A stretch of DNA of 64,000 nt from an uncultured Collinsella sp. (GTDB taxonomy: Bacteria > Actinomycetota > Coriobacteriia > Coriobacteriales > Coriobacteriaceae). Below are positions 62,073 through 64,000 of the stretch, piece by piece (within the stretch, counting starts at the first letter, position 1; every line of letters starts with the position of its first letter). The notes under the pieces were generated by a model, which saw only the letters and a list, made by a program, of their open reading frames with translations, made no database searches and was not told where the DNA came from. The position numbers were made by a program, and so were the translations under genes. The DNA is taken from assembly GCA_900540855.1 (NCBI GenBank), contig UQHK01000013.1, forward strand, positions 4,752 to 68,751. Direction: 5' to 3'.

Positions 62073-62648
62073 ATGAAGTCGTTGTTGCTGCATGCGTGCT
62101 GTGCACCATGCTCGCTTGAGCCGGTTCGCCTGCTGCGCGAGGAGGGGTTTGAACCCACGATCTGCTGGACCAACCCCAATATTCAGCCGCACAATGAATG
62201 GCAGCGTCGCCTGGACGAGCTGCGCCGGTGGTGTGCCGACGGCGACATCGAGCTCATCGAGGCCGGGGAGGATCGCGAGCGCTGGGAGGCCGGCGTGGCC
62301 CCGCTGGGTGCCGATCGGCCCCGTCGCTGTCGCGCGTGCTATGCCCTGCGTCTGGCCGAGGCGTGCCGCGTGGCTCGGGAGCGCGGGTTTGAATACGTGG
62401 GCACGACGCTCGCCGTCTCGCCGTACCAGCTGTTCGATACCTGCAATGACGTGCTTGAGCGCTTGGCGGCGGCACACGGGCTCACCCCGGTGATTCGCGA
62501 TTTTCGCCCGTATTACCCCGAGGCGACACGCCGTTCGCGCGAGCTTGGCATGTATCGGCAGAACTACTGTGGTTGCCGCTTCTCGGCTGTCGAGGCGGCC
62601 ATGGACCGCGCCCGCATCCGCGACGAGCGCAAAGCCGCCAAAAAGTAG
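62073..62648 (+). CDS. queH: epoxyqueuosine reductase QueH
   Basis: A 191-residue cobalamin-independent enzyme reducing epoxyqueuosine to queuosine in tRNA anticodons. The Cys-rich N-terminal LHACCAPCS (residues 7-15) and C-terminal RQNYCGCRFS carry the Fe-S and active-site cysteines; RPRRCRACYALRL lies between. ATG 62073 (or 62067) uses GGACGGGG, which belongs to the repeat family above, as its ribosome-binding site. queA follows 64 bases later with its own AAGGAG, so queH-queA are neighbours in order of pathway use. Confidence 0.94.
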   Translation: MKSLLLHACCAPCSLEPVRLLREEGFEPTICWTNPNIQPHNEWQRRLDELRRWCADGDIELIEAGEDRERWEAGVAPLGADRPRRCRACYALRLAEACRVARERGFEYVGTTLAVSPYQLFDTCNDVLERLAAAHGLTPVIRDFRPYYPEATRRSRELGMYRQNYCGCRFSAVEAAMDRARIRDERKAAKK

Positions 62649-62712
62649 TTCACTTGGGACGTCAGCCTGCTAGGATGTAGAGCGGACTTTAGCTATATAA
62701 GGAGAATCCGAC

Positions 62713-63930
62713 GTGTCTATGCGTACCGATGATTTTGACTACAACCTTCCTGAGGAACTGATTGCCCAGGCTCCTGCCGAGCCGCGCGACTCCTGCCGCC
62801 TGCTGGTGGTTGATCGCAAAGGCTCCGAGACAGGAACGCCGCTAGAGCACGGCGGTACCGTTGAGCACCGCATCTTCCGCGACATCATCGACTATATCGA
62901 GCCGGGCGACGTGCTCGTCATCAACCAGACGCGCGTGATGCCGGCCCGTCTTATCGGTCGCAAGGCAGGTTCGGGCGGTGTGGTCGAGACGCTGCTGCTC
63001 AAGCGCCGCGAGGATGTTGATCCGCTGGGTCACGTTTGGGAGTGCCTGGTCAAGCCGGGCAAGCGTCTGAAGCCCGGTGCTCAGATTGAGTATCGCGCCG
63101 GCGGCGCCCATGCACCCGAGGGCGCGCCCGTGGTGCTGACGGCCGAGGTCGTCGACTTTGTCACCGATAGCCGCGGCGGCCGACTGGTGCGCTTTGAGCC
63201 GGCCGGTTGCAATGCCGCTGGAGAGCCGCGCATGCTCGACGAGGCCATTCATGCTGCCGGTCACGTTCCGCTGCCGCCCTACATTACCGATTACGAGGGC
63301 GATCCCGAGAAGTACCAGACCGTCTACGCCATGAAGGAGGAGCACTCGGCTGCCGCTCCTACGGCGGGTCTGCACTTTACTCCCGAGCTCATGGCCGCTA
63401 TCGAGGCCAAGGGCGCGAAGTTTGCCGCCGTCGAGCTCGAGGTGGGTATTGATACCTTCCGTCTGGTGGAGGAGGACGACCCCACGCAGCACGTCATGCA
63501 CACCGAGCGTTACCACGTGTCGCAGGAGGTTGTCGACGCCGTGCATAAGGCGAAGGCCGAGGGGCACCGCGTGATCGCCGTCGGCACTACCGCAGTACGC
63601 TCGCTCGAAAGCGCGTTTGACGCCGATGCTCCGGTGTCCGATCCGGCTGTGACGGCGCGCTATTTTGAGGGCCGCGAGGACGGGGCCGATACGCTCGGCC
63701 GCGGCGACATCGTGGTGCGCGAGAACGCGACGACGCAGCTCTACCTCATGCCCGGCTCGACCTATCACGTGGTCGACGCGCTGATCACGAACTTCCACGT
63801 GCCGCGCTCCACGCTCATGATGCTTGTGAGCGCACTTGCCACCCGCGACCAGATCATGGATGCCTACGCCGCCGCCATCGAGGAGCGCTACCGCTTCTTC
63901 AGCTTTGGTGACGCGATGCTCATTTGTTAG
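62713..63930 (+). CDS. queA: tRNA preQ1(34) S-adenosylmethionine ribosyltransferase-isomerase
   Basis: A 405-residue enzyme transferring the ribosyl part of SAM to preQ1 in tRNA, making epoxyqueuosine. It shows FDYNLPEELIAQAPAEPRDS, INQTRVMPARLIG, PPYITDYEGDPEKYQTVYA, SAAAPTAGLHFT and TNFHVPRSTLMMLVSA, all standard. GTG 62713 lies 8 bases after AAGGAG. The stop codon directly abuts copy 2 of the interspersed repeat. The window ends 70 bases later. Confidence 0.97.
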   Translation: MSMRTDDFDYNLPEELIAQAPAEPRDSCRLLVVDRKGSETGTPLEHGGTVEHRIFRDIIDYIEPGDVLVINQTRVMPARLIGRKAGSGGVVETLLLKRREDVDPLGHVWECLVKPGKRLKPGAQIEYRAGGAHAPEGAPVVLTAEVVDFVTDSRGGRLVRFEPAGCNAAGEPRMLDEAIHAAGHVPLPPYITDYEGDPEKYQTVYAMKEEHSAAAPTAGLHFTPELMAAIEAKGAKFAAVELEVGIDTFRLVEEDDPTQHVMHTERYHVSQEVVDAVHKAKAEGHRVIAVGTTAVRSLESAFDADAPVSDPAVTARYFEGREDGADTLGRGDIVVRENATTQLYLMPGSTYHVVDALITNFHVPRSTLMMLVSALATRDQIMDAYAAAIEERYRFFSFGDAMLIC

Positions 63931-64000
63931 TTACGCGGTTCTACGAACCGCGTAACGGCTCGACGCTGCAAACCCGCCAGAGCGGCAATCTGCCTTTCAA
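63930..64000 (+). repeat. interspersed structured repeat, copy 2 (cut by window end)
   Basis: The 11-bp hairpin GTTACGCGGTT / AACCGCGTAAC starts on the last base of the queA stop codon. TCGACGCTGC at 63960 and GGCAATCTGCC at 63984 are spaced by 24 bases, exactly as in copy 1 (25552 and 25576). The sequence continues beyond the window. Confidence 0.8.

Overview
The window looks like a chromosomal segment of a GC-rich, anaerobic, gut-type actinobacterium of the class Coriobacteriia, most likely Collinsella or a close relative. This is an inference from several things: high GC and strong C/G-ending codons; a Wood-Ljungdahl-type C1 set (formate-THF ligase, methenyl-THF cyclohydrolase, FolD); a superoxide reductase; AddAB instead of RecBCD; and DUF4430 (transcobalamin-like) surface proteins behind a cobalamin riboswitch. 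No phage, transposase, tRNA, rRNA or CRISPR array is visible.

Layout. 1-4.4 kb: a possible Cys-rich mini-protein, an iron-type alcohol dehydrogenase, an M42 aminopeptidase and an HTH-HipA-like kinase fusion. 4.4-8.5 kb: tRNA thiolase mnmA, cysK, a divergent Rrf2 regulator, a small membrane protein and a TrpR-like repressor. 8.7-28 kb: a long rightward DNA-metabolism block (addB-addA, dnaE, a SWIM-SNF2 helicase, then ruvC-ruvA-ruvB). A superoxide reductase and a large catalytically degenerate NAD-synthetase homologue are interleaved in it. 28-33.7 kb: fhs, a single-pass membrane protein, a CDF metal exporter and a zinc-ribbon protein. 33.8-37 kb is the accessory patch: a gene split from its SHOCT domain, a convergent small-RNA/30-residue-peptide locus resembling a type I toxin-antitoxin system, a broken ADP-ribosylglycohydrolase gene and a YhcG-type PD-(D/E)XK protein. 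37.2-41.5 kb: a Tat-exported PI-PLC-like protein and two paralogous lipoproteins. 41.9-47.5 kb: fchA-folD, a MITE-like palindrome, a C69 dipeptidase, a phasin-like protein and an ABC1/UbiB kinase. 47.6-52 kb: a B12 riboswitch and two DUF4430 surface proteins. 52-64 kb: two GtrA proteins, class III fructose-bisphosphatase, DegV, a barrel protein, an rRNA methyltransferase, a divergent MetRS, a DUF3267 protein, and queH-queA.

How the genes connect. AddAB, DnaE and RuvABC supply double-strand-break processing, synthesis and Holliday-junction resolution. Fhs, FchA and FolD form a formate-to-methylene-THF route; FolD lacks the cyclohydrolase Lys and Gln, and FchA next door probably supplies that step. 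QueH and QueA are the two last known steps of queuosine synthesis. CysK, MnmA and the Rrf2 regulator make a sulfur-handling cluster.

The most unusual signals are non-coding. There are several families of long intergenic palindromes. One occurs twice, each time at or just after a stop codon, with conserved internal boxes at identical spacing. Another is a 239-bp element with about 41-bp inverted ends. A perfect 35-bp inverted repeat downstream of metG shares a 26-bp segment with the end of the DUF3267 gene. Start codons were chosen from visible ribosome-binding sites; domain names rest on motif recognition by eye, not on database searches.
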